Shown in pieces: positions 1 through 11,005 of a stretch of 64,000 nucleotides of DNA. Every line of letters starts with the position of its first letter. Position 1 is the first letter of the stretch. The stretch is taken from contig CP085836.1 in the NCBI GenBank assembly GCA_020809705.1, forward strand, positions 310,001 to 374,000, read 5' to 3'. The notes under the pieces were generated by a model, which ran no database searches, was not told the DNA's origin, and worked only from the letters and a program-made list of their open reading frames with translations. Origin of the DNA: Calonectria ilicicola. Lineage: Eukaryota > Ascomycota > Sordariomycetes > Hypocreales > Nectriaceae. A program made the position numbers and the translations under genes.

Positions 1-549
1 GGGGGGGGTAATGCATATGGGTTGGGTCGAGACCTATGAAAGGAAAAGTAACGGTGGGGCTGGCTAGTGAGGAGGAGATTGTGAGAGGTGTTGTTAGTCA
101 ACTCGAGGAAAATAAAATAAGTTGGGTCGGTTCACTTTATGTTAAGCACGTAACGATACTCTCTATCCTACCCTAAACAACTGGCAAAAAAGAAATAGAT
201 AATTACCATCAAGAGATTAACACTAATCAAGCTATCCTACAAAGCAACGGGAGATTGATCAATCTCCATTCATGTTTAGCATTTGATTAAAACCCATCCC
301 ATACGTATCTCTACTCACCCTACACCCGTGCACGCAGTAAATATTCTTGACACAGGAGGAAATCAAGTAAGCAAATGTCGTTCATGCTCGAAATCTCATC
401 ATTGTTGACTATTATTCATTTTTCGTTTACGAGGTAGTCAACCCTGCTGCATGTGACCTCCTCAGATTGAACCTAAGCTGTAGAGTACTTGATGATTTCC
501 ATCAAAGCGCGACCTCCTTCTTCACGCCTGTTCTTTTTGTTTTTAGAAT
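1..549. other. Intergenic, no gene recognised
   Basis: AT-rich sequence beginning with a run of eight G. No reading frame with family resemblance and no clear repeat was seen. It lies 3' of the minus-strand gene that ends at 550, so its right part should contain that gene's 3' UTR. Confidence 0.4.
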
Positions 550-1917
550 CTACCACATTTGTATGATTCTGCGGTCTTCATCCGACAAGGCCAAAGCATC
601 TTGAAGAAATTTGAGCACAGTTGGATGTGTATTGGCCGGGGGTGTCTTGTTGAAGCAATTTATTGTCGCAAACTTGAACTTGCGTGTGATAGGAATTTTG
701 GCTTGGAAGCATTGGTTCTGACGAGCCGCGGAAGCCACTGTGGTTTGTTCGGAAAAGAGATCATCGAATGCGGCTTGATCCAACTCATCGAGATTCACTA
801 TCAATATAAGTCTTTCCTGTTCACGACCATGCTCCCTTCCGCAAGGGGAGGCATTGGTCATTGAAAACCGATAATGAATGATGTCAAGATTGAGCTGAGC
901 TCCACACGGGCCAGCTGCAGCTCCGACAGAGTTGTACTGTTATACCCCACACCGCACGCAGCGCCTTGATGTAGACTTAGTGAGCGGAAGGCTAGTCCGA
1001 TTCTGGCGATGAACTCTTGCGGTGAAACTGTTCTCTGCTGGGATAAGACGGGATCGGGTCGAAACTGATTGACATCAAAGATAGCAGCAGCCATAGAAAA
1101 GAAATTAGAAGGAGGATTTTCTGTTTCCTGCATAGTATTGCGGTGAAATGTCGCCAGTAACAGTTTGTGACAGTCTTTGATGGTATTGCTGGTGGCGAAT
1201 ATGAGGTGAGGCGATCTTATTGTGCTGGTGCATATTTTCGCAGTGAGGGTGTTCATTCTGCACGGGCACTGTACACCGAAACGCTGTTCGACATTGGTGT
1301 TCCCTAGATCTGGTTCAATGTCGCCCGAACTTGGATGACCTGCATTCAAACAAGCATCATACGCGCCCCAGCAAAGTGCGACAATCCCCGCAACCATCAA
1401 AGCCTCCTTGGGGGGAAGCTTTCCACCACCTGTGCCACCATTATTAGATGGTTCAGCGACGAAGAAGTGAAGGAATCGAAAAATGCGCAAAGCAGAGGCG
1501 CGATTGATAGGTTCTGCAAATCCTGGAAGCTGTAGAGTACATGGGTTGTTCGACGAGGAACCCAAACAGAAGAAAGCTCTCGCGTCAGGCCAAAGGATTA
1601 TTTCCTCTTCGTCAAGCAAATGCCAATCGAACATATCTGTAGCATCTTCACGTAATGATTCCATAGTCAGGTCTGTTGGTCTGACTGCGCTGTTTGCTTT
1701 GTCCATGAAAGAAGTGTATGGTATTGCAACGTCATGACCTAATGAAAATGGAACAAAATTTCTCATCCTATCAGCATATACTCTTAAGTAAAGGGTCTTG
1801 CCGTATTGCATAAGACTTACATTTTCGTATCTTAGTGGGACTAGGCCCTCCTTCTAAAGTGCCTGGATATGCATCACTCGAAGGTAGGAAGTGTTTTCTG
1901 GGATCGCTATTTGGCAT
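550..1917 (-). CDS. FGVQCPC-family protein 1 (unknown function)
   Basis: I do not recognise the function. The proposed model has three exons: 1917-1821, 1738-953 and 914-550, giving 415 residues in a consistent frame. The first intron has a GTAAGT donor and a CATTAG acceptor. The second would be only 38 nt, so a frameshift at that point is an alternative. The protein aligns along its length with the gene at 2500-3872. Shared blocks are LPGF near residue 90, a hydrophobic GIVALCWGAYDAC block, the cysteine block RFGVQCPC, SPHLIFA, FSMAAAIFD, and a C-terminal LILIVNLDELDQAAFDDLF block. Exon 1 ends in the basic stretch PTKIRK, as exon 1 of its neighbour ends in KRIRR. The family resemblance is seen directly; exon 1 rests on splice signals and phase only. 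Confidence 0.6.
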
Positions 1918-2499
1918 ATTGTGTGTACGCAATATTTCTTTCGTTGTGCTAGACTTTGTAACCGGTTGGAAGAATAGAACGCCCTTATGGGTTGGCTACA
2001 AAAGAAAATCTATTAGCGTATGTTCAAAAAAAAAAATGAAAATTGGAAATCTTGGATTCCGCTATGACTAACCGGCCTTTGGGAGCGGAGATAGCGATGG
2101 TGATGTAGTAAGATCGTTTGTTTCAATGGTGGAGTTAACCAGCGGATGTGTTGGAGGGATACAAACTCAGCCCCCTTTCAAAAGAGAAAGTGGGAAGCGG
2201 AGAAAGAAAGCAAGGAGAATGGAGTTATTTAAGCTACACAGGACGCGTAGATACAAGCACTGCAATAGAATTTAACAGTATAATGTCAAACACTGGGTAA
2301 TCCTGCCTTCACATATCTTTTTTCCTGTTGGTAATAGGAAATCGGAAGTGCGACTAAGGCTGGAAAGGCAAGGGGGGTGGGGGAGGAGAAAAAAAAGTTC
2401 GTGCTGCCAAAAGTTGACTAAGCAACACACACATCCCGTCTAACGCGCGCCCCTCGTTCAACTCCTTCAACCTAAGCATGGCATGATTCATTCTTGTAC
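1918..2499. other. Intergenic between two paralogues
   Basis: No supported gene. It contains purine-rich runs around 2370-2400 and should hold the promoter of the gene starting at 1917 and the 3' end of the one ending at 2500. Confidence 0.4.
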
Positions 2500-3872
2500 T
2501 CAAATCAGATCAATCAAAATACGGCCACTCGATCCTGTTACCAGTAAATCCTCGAACAACTTATTCATAACCTTGTCCACCTCCGCCGATGACGAGGCGA
2601 CGCACCGAATCACACAGCTTGCGCGCAACATTCTTGGTATGTTAACCTGTGTATGGACTTTTCGTGGTAAATACGAGATCGGCGCTTGGCCCGTGAAAAG
2701 ATTGTCAAATTCAGCCACGTTTATTTCTGCGACGTTGACAAGCAAAATGAGATTTTCCTGATTAAAGTGATGATGCCGAACTGTAGAATCTGTCCTTTTC
2801 TCCGGGGAGGACAAGTAGTGAGTTGGCGAATGGAGAAAGGTGATCTTGACTGAACCTTTTCCGACTTGATTCTCTTGATTCTGCCACATCGCAAGTGTTT
2901 TGTGATGCTCGAGCAAATCAATAGGTGCACCATCATCGAAGGATTTATCAAGGATGTGAAGCCTGGCGATAAAATCACCTGGTTGTAGCTTCGGTTGCCC
3001 TTCCAAAACCGATTCAATCGCTAGCCTATCTCTGTCGAAAGTGGCGGCAGCCATTGAAAATCCGTCGCGGTTGTCTTGATTGCCGTCTGGACTCGGACCA
3101 TGGAGATATATCGAACGCATAAGGCCACACCATCGGTCGATTTGGAATTCGCCATTAGCAAATATCATGTGTGGAGCCCGAAAGCTATAACGACATATCT
3201 CTTCCGTCAATGTTCCCGGCTGACAGGGACACTGAACACCAAATCGATTGTCCGCATGTGACATTCTCTGTGAGCTATGGTCACCCGAAAGCACACAGGC
3301 ATCATATGCAGCCCAGCACAATGCCACTATACCCATCAGACAGATTTGTTCTTCATCTTCAAGAAAAATCATCTCCGAGCTGTGATTCAGGAAGAATTCG
3401 ACGAATAAGGTAATTCGCACCTGCGTCTCCGGCGAGATAGGCTTGCTGAAGCCTGGTAACAATATTGGTTTCAGTGTTGTCGAATCAGATGCAAGGTAGT
3501 TGAAGAGCTGGCTAATAGGAGGTCTTTTACTGTTTTGTTGCCTGTCAATCTCTTCAATCTCGCGCCCGCCGGTATCGCCTTCTCCCACATCACGGCTTTC
3601 TTCCGGCGCTAACTTTGGATTTTTTCCCATACTTGAAATCCCATCGGCTGTGTATCATACCCCGTTAGCACCGCTAACCGAAAATAACCAACATAAGAAG
3701 GAAACAAAAAGAAACAAAGAAGGATGGGAAACAAACGTCGGATTCTTTTGGCGGCCGGGCAACCATCTTGTAAGCTGAGAGCAGCAAGCTTGTTGACACT
3801 TTCTTCTTGTGGCCTTTTTCTTGAAGCATTTATTGCTTCACTTGTGAAAAAATTCGATGAAAGGCTGGTCAT
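2500..3872 (-). CDS. FGVQCPC-family protein 2 (unknown function)
   Basis: Two-exon model of 427 residues: exon 1 at 3872-3737, an 89-nt intron (GTTTGT donor, GCTAAC branch, CACAG acceptor), exon 2 at 3647-2500. Splicing keeps the phase and joins the basic KRIRR end of exon 1 (a plausible nuclear signal) to an acidic linker. Exon 2 carries the family blocks: LLPGFSKPISPE, GIVALCWAAYDAC, RFGVQCPCQPGTLTEEIC, APHMIFA, FSMAAATFD, FIARL, and the C-terminal ENLILLVNV block. It is the closest relative of the gene at 550-1917 and lies in tandem on the same strand. No enzymatic motif was recognised; the paired cysteines of the FGVQCPC..IC block could be structural or metal-binding, which is inference. 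No internal stop was seen, so it is probably functional. Confidence 0.7.
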
Positions 3873-4512
3873 GGTAGAATGTGCGTCGTGCTTGATGAAA
3901 TTTGCAAGAAAAATGAGAATTCTTGACGTTTATCTCCACTCTTACTGGTTTCTGTTGATTTCCCGTTTCTCTTTACTTGTTTCTTTCGCGTGGTCTTTTT
4001 GCTTTCTATTTCCGTTTGAGTGGGTGGGTGGGGTGGTTGTGCGATGTGTCAAAGAGGATAGGCTATGGCTGAAATGAGCCAAAAGGCTTAAGACGGGGCT
4101 CAGCACAACGTAGTCGGTACCTCTCCTGAACCCAGGGGTCTGTCATTGGCGCCTCTGTCATTAGCGCCACCCAAGTCAAGTGTTTCCTCTGAGTTTATCC
4201 GACAAAGGCTACTTCGGAATGTACGGCAACCGAGCCACTTATTGAGAGGGGGGAGGGTTTCATAGTACATATAATCGATGTAATTTAGGCGCTTGATAGA
4301 TAGCATATAGCAATATAAGAATAATTTGAGCATGCATGATGTGTGGTAAAGTTGCGAACAGTTCCAAAGACATGTAAGCCGCGAGCGGCCAGTCACAAGG
4401 CCAGCAACTAGTCTAGACAGCTGCTGAGCACGGTTTAATATAAATTGAATTTTCAGTTTAATTAAATTAAGACGAAAATCTCACTTAGTCTTCCGAAAAG
4501 ATCCATCCGTGC
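3873..4512. other. Intergenic
   Basis: No supported gene. The left part should contain the promoter of the minus-strand gene starting at 3872. A direct duplication of about 14 nt (ctgtcattggcgcc / ctgtcattagcgcc) lies at 4140-4168. Confidence 0.35.
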
Positions 4513-6597
4513 CTAACCATATCCAATCTCGAGCACATGGGAAGTCCTCCTATAAGATGGTTCTACCTCCCCTACAAGTGCTGTTAGAATATTCGTGTGC
4601 AGCTGACAGTAACGGTAGATAGGCCACATAACTCCAGCGAAAAAGGACTCCCTGGCCTCCCTTTTTCCCTGGAATAATTGATATATCAAACAGATATCGT
4701 CGAGTATAGAAGGTGTACAACGAGGGGATAGGACTAGGAAGCGGGGTATTCGGACTCCGGAGTCAAGATGCTGCGGAACCACCCTAGATGAGGCCGTCGC
4801 ATTAGATGATGCACGGTTCCTCAGGTGTGAAAAATAGGTAAATAGTTGCAACTGGCTCTTCATATCATCTAAATGATCATATAACACCAGACTGGGTGAC
4901 AGAGGAAGTGATACAGATGCAAAATCAGGAACATCACTCCCATTCACCGCGTATGCAAAGGTGGTGGATAGGTTGCTCGTGCGATGGACACTCAAGTCAC
5001 AGATCATTTCGCTCTCGATTATGAGCAACAGAGAATTAGGGTGACCGAGCATCGGCTCCAGAGGCTGGTAGACCAACTCCGCACGAGGATAGAATGCCCT
5101 TGGCTCTAATAGGGTAGCCTCAATGGAGTTACCATTCACACGATGCTTCGATTCCTGCAACATAGAAGAACCAAACACTTGAACGTTCGTGAATAGTGTC
5201 TGAATGTTAGAAAAGGTAGCGTTGCTGGTTAAATGGCTCGGATTGGCGATGGCACCAGAGGAGGAGGGGGATGCTGCTGCTGCTGCTGTTGTACCTGCGC
5301 CTGTGCCCATCACATGAGAAGGGCAGGGCTGTCCAGGTGGTATTCGCTCCAATCGACCAGTGTGAGGATCTTTCATATAGTATACCGATACAAATTGCTG
5401 TCCGTAGAAAGGGTGGTTTGGACCTCGTATAGTTGGTGACAAATACGACACGGCTGCCATCTGCCATCCAGTAATGTTCCGAGCTGATGCGACAAGTAGG
5501 AACAAGCCTGGTAAGAGTTGAGTGGGTAGAGACGCCAGTGGGTTGTCGCGTTCACACAGACATTGAATGCCAAATGCAGCACTATTTGGACAATGCTGGT
5601 TGAAGCGTGCATCTGGTCCAAGATGGAGTGTAGGGTAAGTGTCAACATGAGATCGTACCATGGCCACCAGACGAACCAGGGCACAAACTGCTAACAGGAG
5701 CACGGTTGACTTCCCCTCAGTAGTAGCTTCGATAAGACACTGTCCAATAAGCTTAGGATCCTTTTGAACCTTTAATACGAAACGAAGTAAGAACTTGAGT
5801 TGATTGAGGGATAGGAACTGCAATGTCCCAGGCAGTTTCTTCAATTGGTGAATGGATGGGGTCGAGTCTTCGAATTCAGCGTTAGAATCACCGAAGATCT
5901 GAAAAATTCGATTGAGGTCAGCTTGATCATTTCCGAGATCAATGATAGGATTTCGAGAAAGAGCCTCCAGCAAATCCCTTCTGAGTTCTGTAATCTTGTC
6001 ATTTCCGTTTCCGTGCAATGTTGAATTCGAAGACACAGTGACTTCGGTGCTTTGTACCGCTAATGCACTGAAGGGTTTGGTTGGATTTGACTCTGCTACT
6101 GCAAGGGGCTGTTCGGCCAAAGATCGCGTGTTGTGTGGACGAACCGACTCTTGTGATCCCAACGCAGACGCAGCATCATATATCTCGGACTGCAACGGCG
6201 GGGGGCCAATCCAAATCTGCGGTATATTCTCAGTCTGAGTCGACGAAACGCCGCCAGCGTATTCCTCCAGCGCAACCAGAGCCTTCTCAGTAGATTCCAC
6301 ATCCCGCAGAGGATATACTTGGCCTGTCAACACCAGAAATAGGGACGGGCTGGGCACCTTGCGATCACGGACCAGGTAGCCTGGAATCAAGTGGCGCACC
6401 ACCCCATCCGCGTAGCGCCTGATATTCTCGTATGAAAAATCTCCCCGACAGAGGATGTCAGGGCAAATTTCATTATTGGCTCGGAATCTTGACAAACAGT
6501 ACATCCAAACTAGAAAAGGATGATGATTGGATAGAAATAGGATCAAGGATAAGTGGACTTGAACTTGGATGCATTTTAGGTTTCCATCGATATCCAT
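4513..6597 (-). CDS. Long divergent FGVQCPC-family protein 3
   Basis: Uninterrupted 694-residue frame starting at an ATG at 6597. The middle of the protein has the same order of blocks as the two genes to its left: LPGTLQFLSL (cf. LPGF), a hydrophobic helix-like stretch, AAFGIQCLCERDNPL (cf. RFGVQCPC), then WQMAAVSYLSP (cf. FSMAAAIFD). It is much longer, with a Ser/Thr/Ala-rich linker around residue 430 (encoded by GCA/GCT repeats near 5270) and an extra C-terminal half containing a Ser/Asn/Leu-rich region. The first 35 residues are hydrophobic and low in family signal; they could be a signal anchor or an unspliced intron, so the true start may be nearer residue 60. Same strand as its two relatives, giving a three-gene array. 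Function unknown. Confidence 0.65.
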   Translation of the reverse strand: MDIDGNLKCIQVQVHLSLILFLSNHHPFLVWMYCLSRFRANNEICPDILCRGDFSYENIRRYADGVVRHLIPGYLVRDRKVPSPSLFLVLTGQVYPLRDVESTEKALVALEEYAGGVSSTQTENIPQIWIGPPPLQSEIYDAASALGSQESVRPHNTRSLAEQPLAVAESNPTKPFSALAVQSTEVTVSSNSTLHGNGNDKITELRRDLLEALSRNPIIDLGNDQADLNRIFQIFGDSNAEFEDSTPSIHQLKKLPGTLQFLSLNQLKFLLRFVLKVQKDPKLIGQCLIEATTEGKSTVLLLAVCALVRLVAMVRSHVDTYPTLHLGPDARFNQHCPNSAAFGIQCLCERDNPLASLPTQLLPGLFLLVASARNITGWQMAAVSYLSPTIRGPNHPFYGQQFVSVYYMKDPHTGRLERIPPGQPCPSHVMGTGAGTTAAAAASPSSSGAIANPSHLTSNATFSNIQTLFTNVQVFGSSMLQESKHRVNGNSIEATLLEPRAFYPRAELVYQPLEPMLGHPNSLLLIIESEMICDLSVHRTSNLSTTFAYAVNGSDVPDFASVSLPLSPSLVLYDHLDDMKSQLQLFTYFSHLRNRASSNATASSRVVPQHLDSGVRIPRFLVLSPRCTPSILDDICLIYQLFQGKREARESFFAGVMWPIYRYCQLHTNILTALVGEVEPSYRRTSHVLEIGYG

Positions 6598-7210
6598 AGC
6601 AGAAGATAATCTCTAGATTAACCCCAAGTTAAAATTAGACCTATGTTCGAATAGGAGCAAGTGTAGAGAGATTATACATACTTGGCTTTTATGGCAGGGT
6701 AGTTTTGTTTTGTTTTTGATCCGATTTTTCCTGTTTGTTATTTTCTTGATGTGCGTGAAGGTAAATTAGCTAGCCATGAAAATGTGGTACTAAAAGGTGG
6801 GGGAGTGGTTAAATTTTGGAAGGGTAATTTTAGCACGCAGTAGGGGATACATTTAATCACAAACTAAATAATAATACAAAATGGAAATCGAATAGAATAT
6901 ACCTTGAGGCATAAGAATGAAAGGCAGCATAAATTTACATCAGTATTGAATTAAAACTAATATGGTTGCGGTGGCCGCGTCAGACCGTGGTACCACGGAG
7001 CAAAATATGGGTCAATAATGATCGCTATCGCGGTAATGATTGCAACACGTAGCAGCTGCTAAGAGTCCCTGTACGAGGAATTATTTCCATGCAGAACCAG
7101 CGCGGTGAGGTATGTCATAACAAGAATAGTTGAGCTGTTATTCCTATGTACTTCTTTTTTTTTTTTTTCCATTCTTCTTCTTTTCATGAAAAGCAACAAA
7201 GCACCCCTTT
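6598..7210. other. Intergenic, AT-rich
   Basis: AT-rich sequence with poly-T tracts (for example 7155-7170). No gene or recognisable repeat. Likely holds the promoter of the gene starting at 6597. Confidence 0.35.
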
Positions 7211-7510
7211 CTAACATTGAACAAGGCCATAAATTGGCGCTTCTCCATCAAAGAACTCCAACTTGCAAAAGTAAAGCATTGTTGGGAACTTATCGCATCG
7301 AAAATAGAGCCAGAGTCGATGTAAGAAAGTGAAGAATCCATCCACACCATCAAACATATACATTTCCTGAGTGCACTCGAGGAACTGAACCCTAACTTGG
7401 ACTCGAACCCTGACCACTTCATCTTCCAACTCAAAACTTGCCGCCAAAACATTTGAAAGCAAAACCCGCTGGGCTCGTTCGAAAGTTGGCCATAATGAGA
7501 CGACTTTAAT
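7211..7510 (-). CDS. Coding-like exon, unknown family
   Basis: An open minus-strand frame ends at a TAG at 7211. It reads as ordinary protein sequence, including LWPTFERAQRVLLSNVLAAS, FELEDEVVRVRVQ and FFDGEAPIYGLVQC. Upstream, a second frame (about 7540-7644) containing ACVHYFTEIMELSQ is a plausible first exon followed by a GTACGA donor, but no acceptor in the right phase was found. A run of nine G at 7552-7560 lies between them, so a slippage frameshift is possible. I do not recognise the family. It could be a short gene, a decayed gene, or chance. Confidence 0.3.
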   Translation of the reverse strand: MKVVSLWPTFERAQRVLLSNVLAASFELEDEVVRVRVQVRVQFLECTQEMYMFDGVDGFFTFLHRLWLYFRCDKFPTMLYFCKLEFFDGEAPIYGLVQC

Positions 7511-7644
7511 GCTTCACTTAAAAAGCCTTCTCCATACTCAATTCGTCTTTGGGGGGGGGATTCTAAAATATATCGTACTTGGCTTAATTCCATGATCTCC
7601 GTGAAGTAATGGACGCAAGCCGATTCTTTATTAGGAGAAGACAA

Positions 7645-8380
7645 AAACTTTCAAAGAGGAGGAAGGGGAAAGAAAGTACAAAATGTTGAAAGGAAATAGT
7701 AATTTTCATGTGGCATAATCGATTCGAGGGTAAATGACTATGACTTAAAATCAGAGCTGATCATGAATCAACTTTATTTCTTCAATCGGAGATAGATTTG
7801 CTGTTGTAGGGTAGGGTGGGTAATGAAATATTTAAACGGGTCACGTGACCATTGCAAAGCAACTGTTGGGTGGACAGGTTCGAATAAAGTTTGGGCTAAA
7901 AAGACGAATATTGGTGCTAGTGGGTTGACATATTGGTATTTTGTTTATGGCTAGTGGAGAGCAGGCATCGAAAAGACGTGGAAGAAATTATACCAGCGAT
8001 CAAGTGCGAGTATTACATAAGGCCGTAAATGAGGGCTAGGAAGGGACATGATTTTTAGACTTGAGTGACCAGAGACTTGATGGGCCGTAGAGCAAAAAAA
8101 GAAGATGAATAGGGTACGGAATTACATCTATTGGCCATAGTAAGTTCCGAGACAAAGCTGAATGGCTATTTGTATGTTCCATGAATGAATGTGATATAGC
8201 GGCCAATTACGAGGCAATTCACATGAGTGAAGCAAACAAATGCATGCACGGCCGGTGCACAAACAATGACCGCGCTCGAAGGCGACGGAAACTCATCCAC
8301 CTCCATAAACAATATCAATGCGGCGAGGGTGTTTCTAGAAGTGCAGAAACATCTGAAAATTGCTCCGATCCATGCAATCG
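7645..8380. other. Intergenic
   Basis: No supported gene. A GTCACGTGAC palindrome-like site lies near 7841. A reading frame at 8260-8424 (with GNSSTSINNINAARVFLEVQ) looks protein-like and overlaps the start of the repeat gene that follows, but it is not assigned. Confidence 0.3.
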
Positions 8381-8883
8381 ATGGCAAACTATGCCGACGA
8401 AGACTTGCTGGAGCGACCGCGTGAACTCCCGAGCTGCTCGAAACTGGGCGATGAGGAAGATATCACTGGAGCGTATGGTCCTCGAGCCTGCCGCCACAAT
8501 CGACCGAGAAACACAGTAAAGAAGACCTACCGAGCTCCTCGAACCTGCTCGATGAAGAAGACATAACGACCTGCTCGAAACTGCTTGAGGAAGAAGGCAT
8601 ACCAAGCTGTTCGAAACTGCTTGATGGAGAAGAGCTATCATGCTTCTCCAACCTACCCCCACGACCGACCGAGAAACACACTGAAGAAGACCTACCGAGC
8701 TCCTCGAAGTTGCTCGATGAAGAAGACATACCGAGCTTCTCGAAATTGCTTGGTGAAGAAGACATACCGAGCTCCTCCAAACTGCCCGATGAAAAAAATC
8801 GACCAAGCTACTCAAAACTGCTTGATAAAGAAGAACTGCCAAGCTCCTCCAACCTACCCCCGCGACCGACCGAGAAACATTGA
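8381..8883 (+). pseudogene. 15-residue repeat protein remnant
   Basis: The + strand encodes an imperfect 15-residue (45-bp) repeat with consensus close to DEEDIPSSSKLL. It starts at an ATG at 8381 in one frame and continues in a second frame to a TGA at 8881-8883. The frame change can be explained by a short intron (GTATGG donor at about 8474, CACAG acceptor, 44 nt, in phase) or by a frameshift. A larger period is visible: the block with NLPPRPTEKH recurs near 8655, 8865 and, degenerate, near 8490. The antisense frame is open for 235 codons but is Ser/Arg/Leu-biased and only mirrors the repeat. Acidic/Ser repeat proteins of this kind are usually disordered. No family recognised; remnant or small repeat gene are both possible. 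Confidence 0.4.
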
Positions 8884-9881
8884 AGATGGTGTACCTTACC
8901 AAGGTCCTCAAAACTGCTTGAAGACGAAAGCCCTTGCAGCTGATCCCTTGAAGGATTAAACCTTCGACTGACAAATATCGCAGGGTTGGCCAGCATGTAT
9001 TCTTTCTCAGACTAACTATCAAACCTGGATTAACAACACCTTAACTAGGTTTTGAAGCCGTTTAACTAACTAACTCGTTCCCCAAACCAACCCAACAAAA
9101 CTGTACAATTAATACCATCTATATACCTTTGCGCCATTATTTATAATCACCGTTTTAATCCCATTAACCTCAATCTTAATAATAAGTCTTTTTCCTTTTT
9201 ACCTAACTCCCATATTGCAGGATTAGCTATCCTACACCCTAATATCTTTCAAATTCGGTTACCATAATAAGACCCGATAAAACAACGACCAGAATTTAGC
9301 TCCCTATATATCTTCAGTTACACACACAAACATACTTCATCCCTCGCCTCATGTCTAATAACATGGCGTTGGTAGGCAATACATTCCAAATTCGACCTGA
9401 GAAAGGAGCAGTGTCTGGATCAGTCATGCTATCATAGTAAAGTAAATCTTTTATTATCGTTCAGTTGATTAACCGGATCTTGTGTATATTTCATTTCAGA
9501 TCATCAGACTTGGACAAAGCCTCTCCTGCAACTTAGATAGCAACCTTCCATCCTTTCATACCACGTATTCCTCAATGAGACACATCATGATGCTCATATT
9601 TAGCATTGAACTTTAAGGGAGCTATAGCCCAACGGAGTCTCTTTGACTTCTTGTCCCAGTGTGCATCCCTCATCCGTCTAGACCTTAGCCCCACCAAATC
9701 CTATTACTTGTAACAAGAGGGCGTAGACTCACGTCATTACTTTGTAGGACATTCAAAATTTAAATCCACGGTACACTCTCCATGTCCCCATTCAAGAATA
9801 ACCAACAAACATCATAATCAGAGTCAACCTAAGTGGCTCGAACAATGGCCCGACACAACCTCACACCCACCAATAGATTAA
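8884..9881. other. Intergenic
   Basis: AT-rich, no coding frame above background, no repeat shared with other parts of the window that I noticed. Confidence 0.35.
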
Positions 9882-11005
9882 TCACCTTGGCGCCAACAAC
9901 CACTCCTGGTTCAGCCGCTCCACGTTGCTAGCACAGTTTCGTAACATGGGCCTGGGTTGTACGTCGAAGAAAACCACGACCGGGCCGTTCTTCTGCCTCA
10001 TTTTCCCAAATTTCACCAACCCTTGCAGCCTCACTAAGACACAGTTCAGACCCTGAGGGCCGTCGAAGATCCACTGCTCCACTTTCTCGCCGTCCCGTGC
10101 TATCTCTGCACACACGGCAGTCTCTGCGCCCGATTCACGAGCGGCACTACAAATCAGAACGTGCTCCATGAAGCGATCGTAACTGTACGATGTTGGGGAT
10201 CCTACAGAGACTGGCGCTGTTCTGTCTAACAGTGCCGCCGAGAGGCAGCCGTCTCTGTGCTTACGGCCTGCGGCATCCGGGCATTCGGAACGGAACCAAA
10301 TAAAAGCCAGGCTGATGGGTGGGCTGAGGAAGCGGTTCGAAATTGGCATGACGACGCTAAAGAGAGAAGCAGACACATTACAATTAGAGAACAGGCCTCC
10401 CTCTATCTCTCCTTCGGGCCAGTACTTACTCCGTATCTTGTTGCCCTCCCTCCAATCTTCGTCGTGTAGCTTCGGATTTGTTCCAAACGGCCGGGCTGGC
10501 AGGGCGTTTGCATCCACTCTTTTCGGAGCCATCAACTTCATCATCTGATAGCCTATGCCTGCTGTTAGTTAGCTGTCCTGGAAGAAGAAGGCTGATGTAT
10601 AGCATGTTGCTTAGGGAACTGGTCATACTGGTGGTCATGGTCTTCACTGGCCAGCGATGTCCCCTCGACCATATCCTGCAATGTAGCCATGTCTTCATCG
10701 TGGCTTTCATATCGGAAAGTATTCCGCCGTGAAATTGGCGATCCCCAGCCGTCCTCGTGCCCACCGACTTTGCCTTGGTCTCTATCTTCATCTTCATCTG
10801 CAGAGTCGCTGAAGTTGCTCGACTCATCAAACCGAGGATCCTCTTCGTTGTCGTCAGAATCCTCGGGGCCACCCCAGTCACTCAGCAGAACGTCGTCGCC
10901 TTGAGACACTTTATCCTCAATCCTAGTCGAGTTTCTAGTTCTCCAATCTGTCAGCGATACAGCACACGAGATAGCATAATGGAATTCAGCTTTGTGCACT
11001 CGCAT
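9882..11005 (-). CDS. Three-exon protein with acidic N-terminus
   Basis: The model has exons at 11005-10629, 10561-10430 and 10356-9882 (327 residues). Intron 1 (67 nt) has a GTATGA donor, a GCTAACTAACAG branch/acceptor and keeps phase. Intron 2 (73 nt) has GTAAGT, CTAAT and TTTAG and also keeps phase; together they join three different frames into one protein, which is strong support. Residues 35-125 are acidic and Ser-rich (for example SDSADEDEDRDQ). Exon 2 is basic (KRPASPAVWNKSEATRRR). Exon 3 holds RSECPDAAGRKHRDGC and FMEHVLICSAARES, with Cys/His that could form a metal site; this last point is inference. The start at 11005 is the first in-frame ATG. Family not recognised; the layout is that of a nuclear regulatory protein, but no function is claimed. 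Confidence 0.65.

Noticed and set aside
559..864. 101-codon + strand frame
   Set aside because: Antisense of the last exon of the FGVQCPC gene 1, whose minus-strand frame aligns with a paralogue.
8315..9022. 235-codon minus-strand frame, Ser/Arg/Leu repeats
   Set aside because: It is the antisense of the 15-residue repeat on the + strand; composition is biased and it has no independent support.
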